DNA from: VBDM01 sp035499735
GTDB taxonomy: Bacteria > Pseudomonadota > Gammaproteobacteria > Burkholderiales > SG8-39
DNA length: 64,000 nucleotides
NCBI GenBank assembly: GCA_035499735.1
Contig: DATJYC010000078.1
Location: forward strand, 62,001 to 126,000
Direction of reading: 5' to 3'
Part shown: positions 54,488 to 63,279 of the stretch, in pieces
Layout of the letters: every line of letters starts with the position of its first letter
Numbering within the stretch: the stretch's first letter is position 1
The notes under the pieces: generated by a model
Database searches by the model: none
What the model was told of the DNA's origin: nothing
The model's input: the letters and a program-made list of their open reading frames with translations, nothing else
Program-made: the position numbers and the translations under genes

Positions 54488-56764
54488 TCAGAATACGGTG
54501 CCAAGGGTGAACTGGAACGCCTGCAGCGCGTCGCCCGGCCTTTCGTTGAACGGACGCGCGATGCTGAACTTCAACGGACCGATGGGCGAGTTCCATGCGA
54601 AGCTCACCCCCCAGGCCGCGCGCAGGGCGGAGAGCTCGACAGGCTCGCCCGCGGCGTAGACCTGGCCAGCGTCGATGAACGCTCCCAGGCGCATGGACCG
54701 GTCGTTCGTGTTCCCGGGCACGGGAAAGAGCAGCTCGGTCGACCCGTTGAGCTTGCGGTTTCCGCCCAGGAAAGTTCCGTCGATGTCGCGCGGTCCGAGT
54801 GAGGCCGTGCGGAATCCACGCACGCTGCCGATCCCGCCCGAGTAGTAGTTCTTGAAGAAAGGCAGCGCGCTGCTCCCGAAGCCGTCCGCGGCGTCGACCT
54901 CCCCGCTCAGGACCAGAGTGATGTTCTTCGAGGCCGGGTAGAAGTACTGATGCGTGTACGTCGCCTTCCAGTACTGCAGATCCATTGGCGGCAGGCCCAG
55001 TTCCAGGTTCGCGCGCTGCAGATGGCCGCGCGTCGGCCAGATCACGCTGTCCCGGGTATCGCGCACCCAGCCCGAGTTGTCGATCAGCGTCGTGTACCGG
55101 CTTCCAAACTGGTTTTCGAAAACCAGGTAGCGCTGCGGGCTGGCGTCGTCGAGGCGCAGGTTCACGTATTCCAGTCCCAGCCCAAAGAACAGCGTCTCGT
55201 ATTCGGTGAAGGGCACCCCGAACCGCACGGCAGCTCCCACGGTGTTGGTCCGGTAGTTCCCGACTCCGAGGGTAGTGGCGTTTACGTCGCGGCGATACAG
55301 GTCGAACCCGCGGCTCACGCCGTCCACCGTGTAGTAGGGATCGGTAAAGGACAGCGAGGCGACCTTGTTGACCGTTCCGGCCGCGACCTGGAAGGCGACC
55401 GTGTTGCCCGTGCCGAAGAAGTTGGCCTGCTGCACCGAGGCCTGGAGGATCAGCCGGTCCACGCTGGAGAAGCCAAGTCCGACAAGGAACGCGCCAGTCG
55501 GCTTCTCCTTGACGCGGACGTTCACATCGACCTGATCGGTCGTGCCGGTGACGGGCGGTGTCTCGACTTCCACCTCGCTGAAGTATCCCGTCTTGTCGAT
55601 GCGCTGCTTGGAGAGCTGAAGCTTCTGGCTGTCGAAGAACGCGCCTTCCAGCTGGCGCATCTCCCGTCGCACGACTTCGTCGCGCGTGCGCGTGTTGCCC
55701 GAGATGTTGATCCGCCGGACGTAAACACGCCGTCCCGGGTCGATGAGAAAAGTGAACTTGACCGTCCGCTTCTCCTTGTCGATGTCCGGGTTCGCGTTGA
55801 CGTTCGCGAAAGCATAGCCGTCCCTGCCCAGCCGTTCGGTGATCGCCTTGCTCGAATCGGTGAGCTTCTCCCTGGAGAACGTCTCTCCGACCTTGACGGT
55901 GACCAGGGACCGCAGCTCGGCTTCCGGAATGAGGAGATCCCCGCTGAACTTCACGTCGGTCACCGTGTACTTCTCTCCTTCTGTGATGTTGATCGTGATG
56001 TAGATATCGCGCCGGTCGGGAGTGATCGAGACCTGCGTGGAGTCGATGCTGAACTCCATGTAGCCGTTGTTCAGGTAGAACGAGCGCAGCGACTCCAGGT
56101 CCCCCTGCAGCTTCTGGCGCGAGTATTGGTCGTTCTTGGAGAACGTCGTGAACACGCCCGGCGTGCGCAGCTGCATCACCCCGAGGAGCTCGTCCTCGGA
56201 AAACGCCTTGTTGCCCACGATGTTGATGCGCTTGATCTTGGCGGCCTCCCCTTCGATGATGTTGAAGTTGATCGCCACGCGGTTGCGCTCGAGCGGCGTG
56301 ACCGTGGTCGTCACCTCGACGGCGTACAGGGCGCGGGTCAGATACTGGCGCTTGAGCTCCTGCTCCGCCTGATCGAGAAGCGCGCGGTCGAAGATCCGGC
56401 CCTCCTGGAAACCGACGTCGCGCAGGCTCTGCTTCACCTTGTCCTTCTCGAATTCCTTCATTCCGGAGAATTCGATGGAAGCGATCGCCGGCCGCTCCTC
56501 GAGGCCCACGATCAGGACGTTCCCCTGCGCTTCGAGGCGGACATCGCGGAAGAATCCGGTCGCGAACAAAGCGCGTATCGCCGCCGCGGCCTTCTCGTCG
56601 GTCATCCGGTCGCCGACTTTCACCGGAAGATAGTTGAACACCGTCCCGGCCTCAATGCGCTGTATCCCCTCCACCCGGATGTCCTTGACCACGAAGGGCT
56701 CGAACGCCCACGCCGGCCCGGCGAGCATGAGCACGAGAATCGCCGCCCGCAACGCGTTTCTCAC
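54488..56764 (-). CDS. bamA: Outer membrane protein assembly factor BamA
   Basis: Central component of the BAM complex; 758 residues. A signal peptide covers 1-20, five POTRA domains run to about residue 420 (the first starts FVVKDIRVEGIQRIEAGTVF), and a 16-strand barrel follows with the conserved SVRGF loop. The chain ends in phenylalanine (LGTVF), the beta-signal expected for outer-membrane insertion. It lies 10 bases after rseP. Confidence 0.97.
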   Translation of the reverse strand: MRNALRAAILVLMLAGPAWAFEPFVVKDIRVEGIQRIEAGTVFNYLPVKVGDRMTDEKAAAAIRALFATGFFRDVRLEAQGNVLIVGLEERPAIASIEFSGMKEFEKDKVKQSLRDVGFQEGRIFDRALLDQAEQELKRQYLTRALYAVEVTTTVTPLERNRVAINFNIIEGEAAKIKRINIVGNKAFSEDELLGVMQLRTPGVFTTFSKNDQYSRQKLQGDLESLRSFYLNNGYMEFSIDSTQVSITPDRRDIYITINITEGEKYTVTDVKFSGDLLIPEAELRSLVTVKVGETFSREKLTDSSKAITERLGRDGYAFANVNANPDIDKEKRTVKFTFLIDPGRRVYVRRINISGNTRTRDEVVRREMRQLEGAFFDSQKLQLSKQRIDKTGYFSEVEVETPPVTGTTDQVDVNVRVKEKPTGAFLVGLGFSSVDRLILQASVQQANFFGTGNTVAFQVAAGTVNKVASLSFTDPYYTVDGVSRGFDLYRRDVNATTLGVGNYRTNTVGAAVRFGVPFTEYETLFFGLGLEYVNLRLDDASPQRYLVFENQFGSRYTTLIDNSGWVRDTRDSVIWPTRGHLQRANLELGLPPMDLQYWKATYTHQYFYPASKNITLVLSGEVDAADGFGSSALPFFKNYYSGGIGSVRGFRTASLGPRDIDGTFLGGNRKLNGSTELLFPVPGNTNDRSMRLGAFIDAGQVYAAGEPVELSALRAAWGVSFAWNSPIGPLKFSIARPFNERPGDALQAFQFTLGTVF

Positions 56765-56774
56765 GTAGGGAGGA

Positions 56775-58139
56775 CTAGCCCGTCAACAGGCGGTTGAAGT
56801 CGTTGTAGATCGCAAACGCCATCAGGAACAGAAGAACGGTCAGCCCCAGGCGCTGGCCCAGCTCCATGACGCGCTCGGAAACTGGGCTGCCCTTGAAAAT
56901 CTCGACGACATAATACAGTAAGTGTCCGCCGTCCAATAACGGGATCGGCAGCAGATTGAGCACGCCGAGGCTGATGCTGATCAGCGCGAGAAACGCCACG
57001 TAGGCGCCGACGCCCAGCTGCGCCGACTGGCCCGCGTAGTCGGCGATGGTGACGGGCCCGCTCAGGTTTCTCCAAGACACCTCGCCGACCACCATCTTGC
57101 CGAGCATCTTCAGGCTGAAGACCGAGGTCTCCCAGGTCCTCTCGAGCGCCATGCCGAGTGCGGCGGCCGGCCCGTAGCGCACCAGGGTCACCAGGCTCTT
57201 CATCGCTTCGGGATCGATGCGCGGCGCCGCGCCGATGCGGCCGATCGTGCGGCCGTTCTCCCGGATCGCCTCGGGCCGCAGGCTGATCTCGACGGATTGC
57301 CCGTCGCGACGGAGACCGAGTCGGACGGTTTCTCCAGCGCGCCGCCGCACCGCGGTGACGACCTCCTCCCACACGCGCACCTCGCTTCCGTCGATGGAGA
57401 CAATGCGGTCCCCCGGGCGGAGGCCCCCGCGCTCTGCAACGCTCCCTGAAATGAGCGTGCCGACGACGGGCGCCACGTCGGGGCGATCGAGCCTCAGGCC
57501 GAGCCGTGCGAGCGGGTCGCTGTCGAACCCTTCGAGGTCGAACGTCGACAGGTCCAGGGTGCGCGTCGCCAAGTGCTGCTTCGCGTCGATCACCTCGAGT
57601 CTCGCAGTCTGCTTCTCGACCGCGAGCTGCAGGAACCGCCAGCGGACCTGCTGCCAGCTTGCCATCGGCTCGCCGTTGATCTTGAGTATCGTCTCGCCGC
57701 GGACGAGCCCCGCCGCTGCCGCCGCAGTCCCGGCCTCCGGCGCGCCGACGATGGGCTTGGCCTCCTGCACGCCGCCGACGAACAGCGCCCAGTACAGCAC
57801 AACGGCGAGCAGGAAGTTCGCCACCGGGCCGGCGGCGACGATCGCCGTCCGTCGCCAAACGGTCTGGCGGTTGAACGCCCGGTAGGCTTCCTCAGGCGCA
57901 ACCGGCCCCTCGTGCTCGTCAAGCATCTTCACGTAGCCGCCGAGCGGGAGCGCGGCTATCACCCACTCGGTCTGGTCGCGTCCCTGCCGGATCCGCCACA
58001 GCGCCCGGCCGAAACCGATCGAGAATCTGAGCACCTTGACCCCGAAAAGGCGTGCGACGAAGTAATGGCCGAGCTCGTGGAAAACGATGAGCACGCCCAG
58101 CGCGACGACGAATGCAGCGATGGTGACGGGTATGTTCAT
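56775..58139 (-). CDS. rseP: Site-2 protease RseP
   Basis: A 454-residue inner-membrane zinc protease that cuts anti-sigma factor RseA and cleared signal peptides. The HELGH motif is at 21-25 in the first helix, and the third zinc ligand lies in LLDGGHLLYY near the C-terminus. Two PDZ domains cover about 105-200 and 210-290. The ATG at 58139 overlaps the dxr stop by four bases. Confidence 0.96.
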   Translation of the reverse strand: MNIPVTIAAFVVALGVLIVFHELGHYFVARLFGVKVLRFSIGFGRALWRIRQGRDQTEWVIAALPLGGYVKMLDEHEGPVAPEEAYRAFNRQTVWRRTAIVAAGPVANFLLAVVLYWALFVGGVQEAKPIVGAPEAGTAAAAAGLVRGETILKINGEPMASWQQVRWRFLQLAVEKQTARLEVIDAKQHLATRTLDLSTFDLEGFDSDPLARLGLRLDRPDVAPVVGTLISGSVAERGGLRPGDRIVSIDGSEVRVWEEVVTAVRRRAGETVRLGLRRDGQSVEISLRPEAIRENGRTIGRIGAAPRIDPEAMKSLVTLVRYGPAAALGMALERTWETSVFSLKMLGKMVVGEVSWRNLSGPVTIADYAGQSAQLGVGAYVAFLALISISLGVLNLLPIPLLDGGHLLYYVVEIFKGSPVSERVMELGQRLGLTVLLFLMAFAIYNDFNRLLTG

Positions 58140-59329
58140 GCGGCGTTGGAGTTGAAACGCGAGACGACCTGGCTCGCACGGGTCCGCCCCCTGGCGTCCG
58201 CGGCCAGCACCTCGTCCAGCGAGCGCAAGGGGCCCGCGCCGAGCGCGTCGAGCGTCTCCTCGATCACGGTCGTGATCTGCAGGAACGGCAGCCTGCCCTC
58301 GAGAAACGCGGCGACCGCCACCTCGTTGGCGGCGTTGAGCGTCGCGGGGGCGGAACCTCCGCTCCTCAGCGCTGCGTACGCCAGTCCGAGCGCCGGGAAG
58401 CGCTCGAAATCCGGCCGCTCGAAGCCGAGCGAGCCGATGCGGAACAGGTCGAGGGACGGCACTCCGGCGTCGATGCGCTCCGGGTACGCGAGCGCCTGCG
58501 CGATCGGCGTGCGCATGTCGGGATGGCCCAGCTGCGCGATGACCGACCCGTCCGCGTACTCGACCATCGAGTGCACCACGCTCTGAGGATGGACCACGAC
58601 CTGTATCTGGTCCGGCCTCGCACCGAACAGCCAATGGGCTTCGATGATCTCCAGTCCCTTGTTCATCATCGTGGCCGAATCCACCGAGATCTTGCGGCCC
58701 ATGACCCAGTTCGGGTGGGCGCAGGCTTCCTCCGGAGTCACGCGGTGCAGGTCGTGACGTGCGCGGGCGCGGAACGGCCCGCCCGACCCAGTGAGAAGAA
58801 TCCGGCGTACCCCCTTGGCCGCAAGCTCGCCCGCGGCGAAGGGCGGCAGGCACTGGAAAATCGCGTTGTGCTCGCTGTCGATCGGCAGGAGTGTCGCGCC
58901 GCCGGCGCGCACCGTCTCCATGAACACCGGGCCCGCTACGACCAGCGCCTCCTTGTTCGCGAGGAGCAGCTTCTTACCGGCCTTCGCGGCCGCGAGCGTG
59001 GCGCGCAGCCCCGCCGCTCCCACGATGGCCGCCATCACGCAGTCGATGTCGGGCGAGGAGGCCGTCTCGACCAGCCCCTCCTCTCCAGTGAGAATCCGGC
59101 AGTCGACGCCGACCAAGCGCTCGCGCAGCCGCGGCACCTGGGACGCATCGGCGAGGCAGACGGTATCGGGACGGTGAAGGCGGCACAGCTCCGCCAACTC
59201 GTCGGCCTGCCGGTTGGCGGTCAGCGCGGCCACCCGGAAGCGCGACGGATGGCGCGCGATCACATCCAGAGTGCTCGCTCCGATCGACCCGGTCGCGCCG
59301 AGAATCGCGATGTTCAGCATCTTGCTCAT
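58136..59329 (-). CDS. dxr: 1-deoxy-D-xylulose-5-phosphate reductoisomerase
   Basis: Second enzyme of the MEP isoprenoid pathway, NADPH-dependent; 397 residues. The nucleotide loop is GATGSIG at 10-16. Metal-binding Asp and Glu lie in LPIDSEHNAIFQ, and the substrate loop TGSGGPFR, NWVMGRKISVDSATMMNKG and WLFG are intact. It overlaps cdsA and rseP by four bases on each side. Confidence 0.97.
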   Translation of the reverse strand: MSKMLNIAILGATGSIGASTLDVIARHPSRFRVAALTANRQADELAELCRLHRPDTVCLADASQVPRLRERLVGVDCRILTGEEGLVETASSPDIDCVMAAIVGAAGLRATLAAAKAGKKLLLANKEALVVAGPVFMETVRAGGATLLPIDSEHNAIFQCLPPFAAGELAAKGVRRILLTGSGGPFRARARHDLHRVTPEEACAHPNWVMGRKISVDSATMMNKGLEIIEAHWLFGARPDQIQVVVHPQSVVHSMVEYADGSVIAQLGHPDMRTPIAQALAYPERIDAGVPSLDLFRIGSLGFERPDFERFPALGLAYAALRSGGSAPATLNAANEVAVAAFLEGRLPFLQITTVIEETLDALGAGPLRSLDEVLAADARGRTRASQVVSRFNSNAA

Positions 59330-60135
59330 CTCATGAACGCAAGCACGGCCAATGGCAGCACGGCCACCGGGGCATCGATACGGTCAAGTATTCCGCCGTG
59401 CCCGGGCAGAAGCGTGCCGCTGTCTTTCACTCCCGCCTGGCGTTTTAGCAGAGATTCGAACAGATCGCCAATGATTCCCACGACGGCGAGCCCGAGCAGC
59501 GTGGCGAGCAGACCCGCCGCCGAGCGCGACCCGTCCATCCAGGGGTTCTCGGGGGCTTGGACCCCCGCCCATGCGAGCGCATAGACCCCGACCGCAAGCA
59601 GGGCACCGCCCACCCCTTCCCAGGTCTTACCCGGACTGATAAGGGGAGCAAGCTTGCGCCTGCCGAAGCGGCGGCCGATAAAATATGCAGCGGAATCCGA
59701 GATCCATACGGTACCGAGCACGGCAAGCAGCAGGGCTGGGTGACCGCCGCGCAGGTCGACCAGCGCCGCGCAGGCCGCCAGCAGGACCAGAACTCCGACC
59801 GCGAGCAGCAGCGCCCGGCTTCCCGACCGCGGACTGCGCCAGATCCACAGCGGCGCCGCGAGCACCCAGAAGAGCGCGGCAGTAGCATAGACCCATACCG
59901 GCGCGTAGGCGCCGCTCTCCCGGAAGAATGGCGGCAGCCCGAACAGCAGGACCAGCAGCCCTGCGTAGATTGCCCGGCCCGGTGGAGCGAGCGACGCCAG
60001 CGTGCCCCATTCCCACGCCGCGAGCCCGAGCAGCACTGCGCAGAAGACGATCCAGCCCGCTCGCGGAAGGAAGAACAGCGCCGCGCCGAACCCCGCGAGC
60101 AGCACGATTGCGGTCAGCGTGCGCGTCTTGAGCAT
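59326..60135 (-). CDS. cdsA: Phosphatidate cytidylyltransferase
   Basis: Makes CDP-diacylglycerol from phosphatidate and CTP at the inner membrane; 269 residues with about seven or eight hydrophobic helices. The CdsA signature is seen as SLLKRQAGVKDSGTLLPGHG near 224-243, followed by GILDRID, with the metal-binding aspartates. It lies 35 bases after uppS; that gap contains a hairpin. Confidence 0.96.
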   Translation of the reverse strand: MLKTRTLTAIVLLAGFGAALFFLPRAGWIVFCAVLLGLAAWEWGTLASLAPPGRAIYAGLLVLLFGLPPFFRESGAYAPVWVYATAALFWVLAAPLWIWRSPRSGSRALLLAVGVLVLLAACAALVDLRGGHPALLLAVLGTVWISDSAAYFIGRRFGRRKLAPLISPGKTWEGVGGALLAVGVYALAWAGVQAPENPWMDGSRSAAGLLATLLGLAVVGIIGDLFESLLKRQAGVKDSGTLLPGHGGILDRIDAPVAVLPLAVLAFMR

Positions 60136-60143
60136 GGCCGCGC

Positions 60144-60171
60144 GCGCTCCCGCGCCTTCAGCCGGGAGCGC
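60144..60171. other. Intercistronic hairpin between uppS and cdsA
   Basis: A perfect 9-base inverted repeat, GCGCTCCCG (60144-60152) and CGGGAGCGC (60163-60171), with a 10-base loop. It fills most of the only sizeable gap in this part of the block. No T-run follows, so RNA processing or stability control is more likely than termination. Confidence 0.45.
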
Positions 60172-60956
60172 TACGCGATCCTCCGCCGGCCGGCACTTTC
60201 CCGCTTGGATTTGTCGACCTGCTCGCTGGTGCGCCCGAAGCGCCGCTCACGCTGCTGATACCAGGCGATAGCCTCGTCGAGCTCCGCACCGTCGAAATCC
60301 GGCCAAAGGGTAGGCGTGAAATACAGCTCGGTATAGGCGAGCTGCCACAGCAGGAAGTTGCTGATCCGCTGCTCGCCCCCCGTGCGGATGAAGAGGTCGG
60401 GCTCCGGAGCGTAGTTCATCGCGAGGTGCGGGGCGAGCTGCTCCTCGGTGTAGCCCTCCGCTGGGATCGGCTGCGTCCGCGCGAGCTTGGCCAGTGCCTG
60501 CATCAGGTCCCAGCGGCCTCCGTAATTGGCGGCGATGGTCAGCGTGAGACCATCGTTCTGCGCGGTAAGATCCTCCGCGCGTCGGGCGAGCTCGGTCACT
60601 CGCGGACCGAATGGGGCAATATCGCCGATGACCTTGAGCCGGACCCGGTTGCGGTGAAGGCGCTCGGCTTCCTGCTCGAGGGCCACCATGAACAGCTGGC
60701 GCAAGGTCGATACCTCCTCGGCCGGCCTGCGCCAGTTCTCGGAGCTGAACGCAAACAGGGTGAGGTATTCGATGCCGCGCTCGGCGCAGCACTGGGTGAC
60801 CCGGCGCACGGTTTCGACGCCCTGCTTGTGGCCCGCCACACGTGGGAGATAGCGCTTCTTCGCCCAGCGCCCGTTGCCGTCCATGATGACGGCGATGTGC
60901 CTGGGCATGCTGCCGGAAGAGGGAATTTCGCGGGTCGAGCTTGAAAAAGGTTTCAT
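60171..60956 (-). CDS. uppS: Undecaprenyl diphosphate synthase
   Basis: Cis-prenyltransferase, 261 residues, that makes the C55 carrier lipid for peptidoglycan and O-antigen. The catalytic aspartate lies in VIMDGNGRWAKKR; FAFSSENWRRP and the C-terminal LFIRTGGEQRISNFLLWQ are diagnostic. I chose the ATG at 60956 (MKPFSSS); a TTG at 60989 would overlap frr. GAGG lies very close to the ATG. Confidence 0.96.
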   Translation of the reverse strand: MKPFSSSTREIPSSGSMPRHIAVIMDGNGRWAKKRYLPRVAGHKQGVETVRRVTQCCAERGIEYLTLFAFSSENWRRPAEEVSTLRQLFMVALEQEAERLHRNRVRLKVIGDIAPFGPRVTELARRAEDLTAQNDGLTLTIAANYGGRWDLMQALAKLARTQPIPAEGYTEEQLAPHLAMNYAPEPDLFIRTGGEQRISNFLLWQLAYTELYFTPTLWPDFDGAELDEAIAWYQQRERRFGRTSEQVDKSKRESAGRRRIA

Positions 60957-60978
60957 GTCCTCGCGTGCTCTCTTTGAA

Positions 60979-61542
60979 TCAGACCGCAATCAGCTCGGCC
61001 TCTTTCGCCGCGATCATCTTGTCGATGTCGGCGATGTGCTTGTCCGTCAGCTTCTGGACCTCGTCCTGGGCACGCCGCTCCTGGTCCTCTGAGACGGCCT
61101 TGCTCTTGAGCAGTTCCTTGAGCGCCTGGTTGGCGTCCCGCCGCAGGTTGCGCACCGCGACCTTCGCGTTCTCCCCCTCGTGCTTGATCACCTTGACCAG
61201 GTCGCGGCGGCGCTCCTCGGTGAGAGCCGGCATGGGGACCCGAACCATGTCGCCGTGAGAAGCAGGATTCAGGCCAAGATCGGACTCGCGGATCGCCTTC
61301 TCGATCGCTCCGAGCATTTTCTTCTCCCAGGGAGAAACCCCGAGGGTGCGGGCATCGAGCAGACTGACGTTCGCCACCTTGGGAATCGGGGTCTGGGATC
61401 CGTAGTAGTCCACCATCACGTGGTCGAGCAGTCCGGCGTGCGCGCGCCCGGTGCGGACCTTGCCCAGGTCCGCCTTCAGTGCGTCGAGCGATTTGTGCAT
61501 TCGCTGCTCGGCGTTCTTCTTGACCTCAGACAGCTTGTCCAT
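60979..61542 (-). CDS. frr: Ribosome recycling factor
   Basis: Splits post-termination ribosomes with EF-G; 187 residues, near the universal length. The three-helix bundle segments LGKVRTGRAHAGLLDHVMVDYYG and PALTEERRRDLVKV-type region are intact, allowing for residue breaks. The ATG at 61542 has GGAGGAG about 6 bases upstream. It lies 22 bases after pyrH in the normal tsf-pyrH-frr order. Confidence 0.97.
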   Translation of the reverse strand: MDKLSEVKKNAEQRMHKSLDALKADLGKVRTGRAHAGLLDHVMVDYYGSQTPIPKVANVSLLDARTLGVSPWEKKMLGAIEKAIRESDLGLNPASHGDMVRVPMPALTEERRRDLVKVIKHEGENAKVAVRNLRRDANQALKELLKSKAVSEDQERRAQDEVQKLTDKHIADIDKMIAAKEAELIAV

Positions 61543-61564
61543 GGACTCCTCCGGTCCCTGAGTT

Positions 61565-62320
61565 TCAGCCGTCGACGTAGACCAGCGTGCCCTCGGGCTC
61601 ACCAGTCACGACCCGCTTCATGGCTCCGGGCTTCAGGATACTGAAGACCGTGATGGGAAGCTTCTGGTCGCGGCACAGGGCGAACGCCGTTGCATCCATC
61701 ACTTTGAGATTCCTGCCAATGGCTTCGTCGAAGCTGACCTTGTCGTAGCGCTTCGCGTCCGGGCGCAGCTTGGGGTCGGCGGTGTAGACCCCGTCGACCT
61801 TGGTCGCCTTCAGCACCATCTCCGCGCCGATCTCGGTGCCGCGCAGCGCGGCGGCCGTGTCGGTCGTGAAGAAAGGATTGCCGGTGCCGGCAGCGAAGAT
61901 CACGATCTTGCCCTCTTCCAGGTAGCGGATCGCCTTGTTGCGGATGTAGGGCTCGACGACCTGCTCCAGGTTGAGCGCCGACTGGACGCGCGCGTTCAGT
62001 CCCGCGCGGTTCATTGCATCCTGGAGGGCCAGCGCGTTCATGATGGTCGCCATCATTCCCATGTAATCTGCCGTGGCCCGGTCCATCCCCGCGGCGCCCG
62101 GCGCGACACCGCGGAAGATGTTGCCGCCGCCGATGACCACGGCAATCTCCAGCCCCAGGGCAGCCACCTGCGCGATCTCGCCGACGATGCGCCCGAGCGT
62201 CGCCCTATTGATGCCGAACGGGTCGTCGCCCATGAGGGCTTCGCCGCTGAGCTTCAGCAGCACGCGCTTGAACTTCAGCGCGCTCGCCAGCTCAGGTTGT
62301 CTTTTCGGGCTGGTCTTCAT
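61565..62320 (-). CDS. pyrH: Uridylate kinase
   Basis: Phosphorylates UMP to UDP; hexameric amino-acid-kinase fold, 251 residues. The motifs LLKLSGEAL, VIGGGNIFRG, AAGTGNPFFTTD and KATKVDGVYTADP are present. The ATG at 62320 lies 29 bases inside the end of tsf, an unusually deep overlap; no later ATG would keep the first strand, so this start is kept. Confidence 0.95.
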   Translation of the reverse strand: MKTSPKRQPELASALKFKRVLLKLSGEALMGDDPFGINRATLGRIVGEIAQVAALGLEIAVVIGGGNIFRGVAPGAAGMDRATADYMGMMATIMNALALQDAMNRAGLNARVQSALNLEQVVEPYIRNKAIRYLEEGKIVIFAAGTGNPFFTTDTAAALRGTEIGAEMVLKATKVDGVYTADPKLRPDAKRYDKVSFDEAIGRNLKVMDATAFALCRDQKLPITVFSILKPGAMKRVVTGEPEGTLVYVDG

Positions 62321-63206
62321 CCTTGGCCTTGCTCACCTGCGCCATGACTTCGGCCGCAAAATCTCCCGATTTCTTCTCGATGCCCTCGCCGACCACGTAG
62401 AGCACGAACGCGGCCACCGAGGCGCCTTTCGACTTCAGCAACATATCGACGGTTTGCTTTCCGCTCGGATCCCTCACGAAAGGCTGCCCGAGCAGCGTCA
62501 CTTCCTTGAGGAATTTCTGCACGCTTCCCTCGACCATCTTGGACACGATCTCGGCGGGTTTGCCGGACTCGGCCGCCTTCGCCGCGGCAATGCTGCGCTC
62601 CTTCTCCACTAGATCCGGAGGCACGTCTTCCTTGGATAGACCCTTAGGCTTGGACGCGGCGATGTGCATCGCGAGGTCGCGACCGAGCTGCTCGTCGCCG
62701 CCAACGAGGTCGACCAGCACGCCTATCTTGCGGTTGTGAACGTATTGCCACACCCGGCCCTTCGCGTCGATCCTGGCGAAACGCCGGATCGACATGTTCT
62801 CGCCGATCTTCCCGACGAGCGCGGTTCGCGTCTGTTCGACGGTTGAACCGACGAGCGGCAGAGCCGCCAGCGCTGCAATGTCCACAGGACTCCGCGCTGC
62901 GACCAGCTCCGCGAGCGCATCCGCGAACTTGAGGAAGTCCTCGTTCTTGGCGACGAAATCGGTCTCGCAGTTCACTTCCACGATTGCGCCGCCGCGGCCG
63001 TCCTTCGCGACATAAATCGCGACCACGCCTTCCGCAGCCGTTCGGCTCGAGGCCTTCGACGCCTTGTTTCCAAGCCGGATGCGCAGCAACTCCTCAGCCT
63101 TCGCCAGGTCTCCATTCGCCTCGACAAGCGCCTTCTTGCACTCCATCATCGGAGCGTCGGTTCGGTCGCGCAACGCCTTGACCGCACTTGCCGTGATTTC
63201 CGCCAT
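62292..63206 (-). CDS. tsf: Elongation factor Ts
   Basis: Guanine nucleotide exchange factor for EF-Tu; 304 residues. The N-terminal domain begins MAEITASAVKALRDRTDAPM, then MMECKKALVE, and the core has the conserved VEVNCETDFVA motif. It follows rpsB with a 73-base gap containing a terminator-like hairpin, so tsf is probably expressed by partial readthrough. The C-terminal tail is charged. Confidence 0.97.
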   Translation of the reverse strand: MAEITASAVKALRDRTDAPMMECKKALVEANGDLAKAEELLRIRLGNKASKASSRTAAEGVVAIYVAKDGRGGAIVEVNCETDFVAKNEDFLKFADALAELVAARSPVDIAALAALPLVGSTVEQTRTALVGKIGENMSIRRFARIDAKGRVWQYVHNRKIGVLVDLVGGDEQLGRDLAMHIAASKPKGLSKEDVPPDLVEKERSIAAAKAAESGKPAEIVSKMVEGSVQKFLKEVTLLGQPFVRDPSGKQTVDMLLKSKGASVAAFVLYVVGEGIEKKSGDFAAEVMAQVSKAKDEDQPEKTT

Positions 63207-63235
63207 TTTCCTTAACGCCTCGTTCCGCAGGGTTT

Positions 63236-63263
63236 AAAAAAAGGGGCTACCAAGCCCCTTTTT
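63236..63263 (-). terminator. Intrinsic terminator/attenuator between rpsB and tsf
   Basis: AGCCCC and GGGGCT form a 6-base GC stem extended by A-U pairs around a 4-base loop; the minus-strand transcript then reads seven U residues (complement of the A-run at 63236-63242). It lies between rpsB and tsf in their direction of reading, so it likely lowers tsf expression relative to rpsB. Confidence 0.85.
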
Positions 63264-63279
63264 CGCTCGGCAGCGCCGC

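Noticed and set aside
54950..56797. A 615-codon frame antisense to bamA
   Set aside because: No recognisable family, no signal or start context; bamA explains the region.
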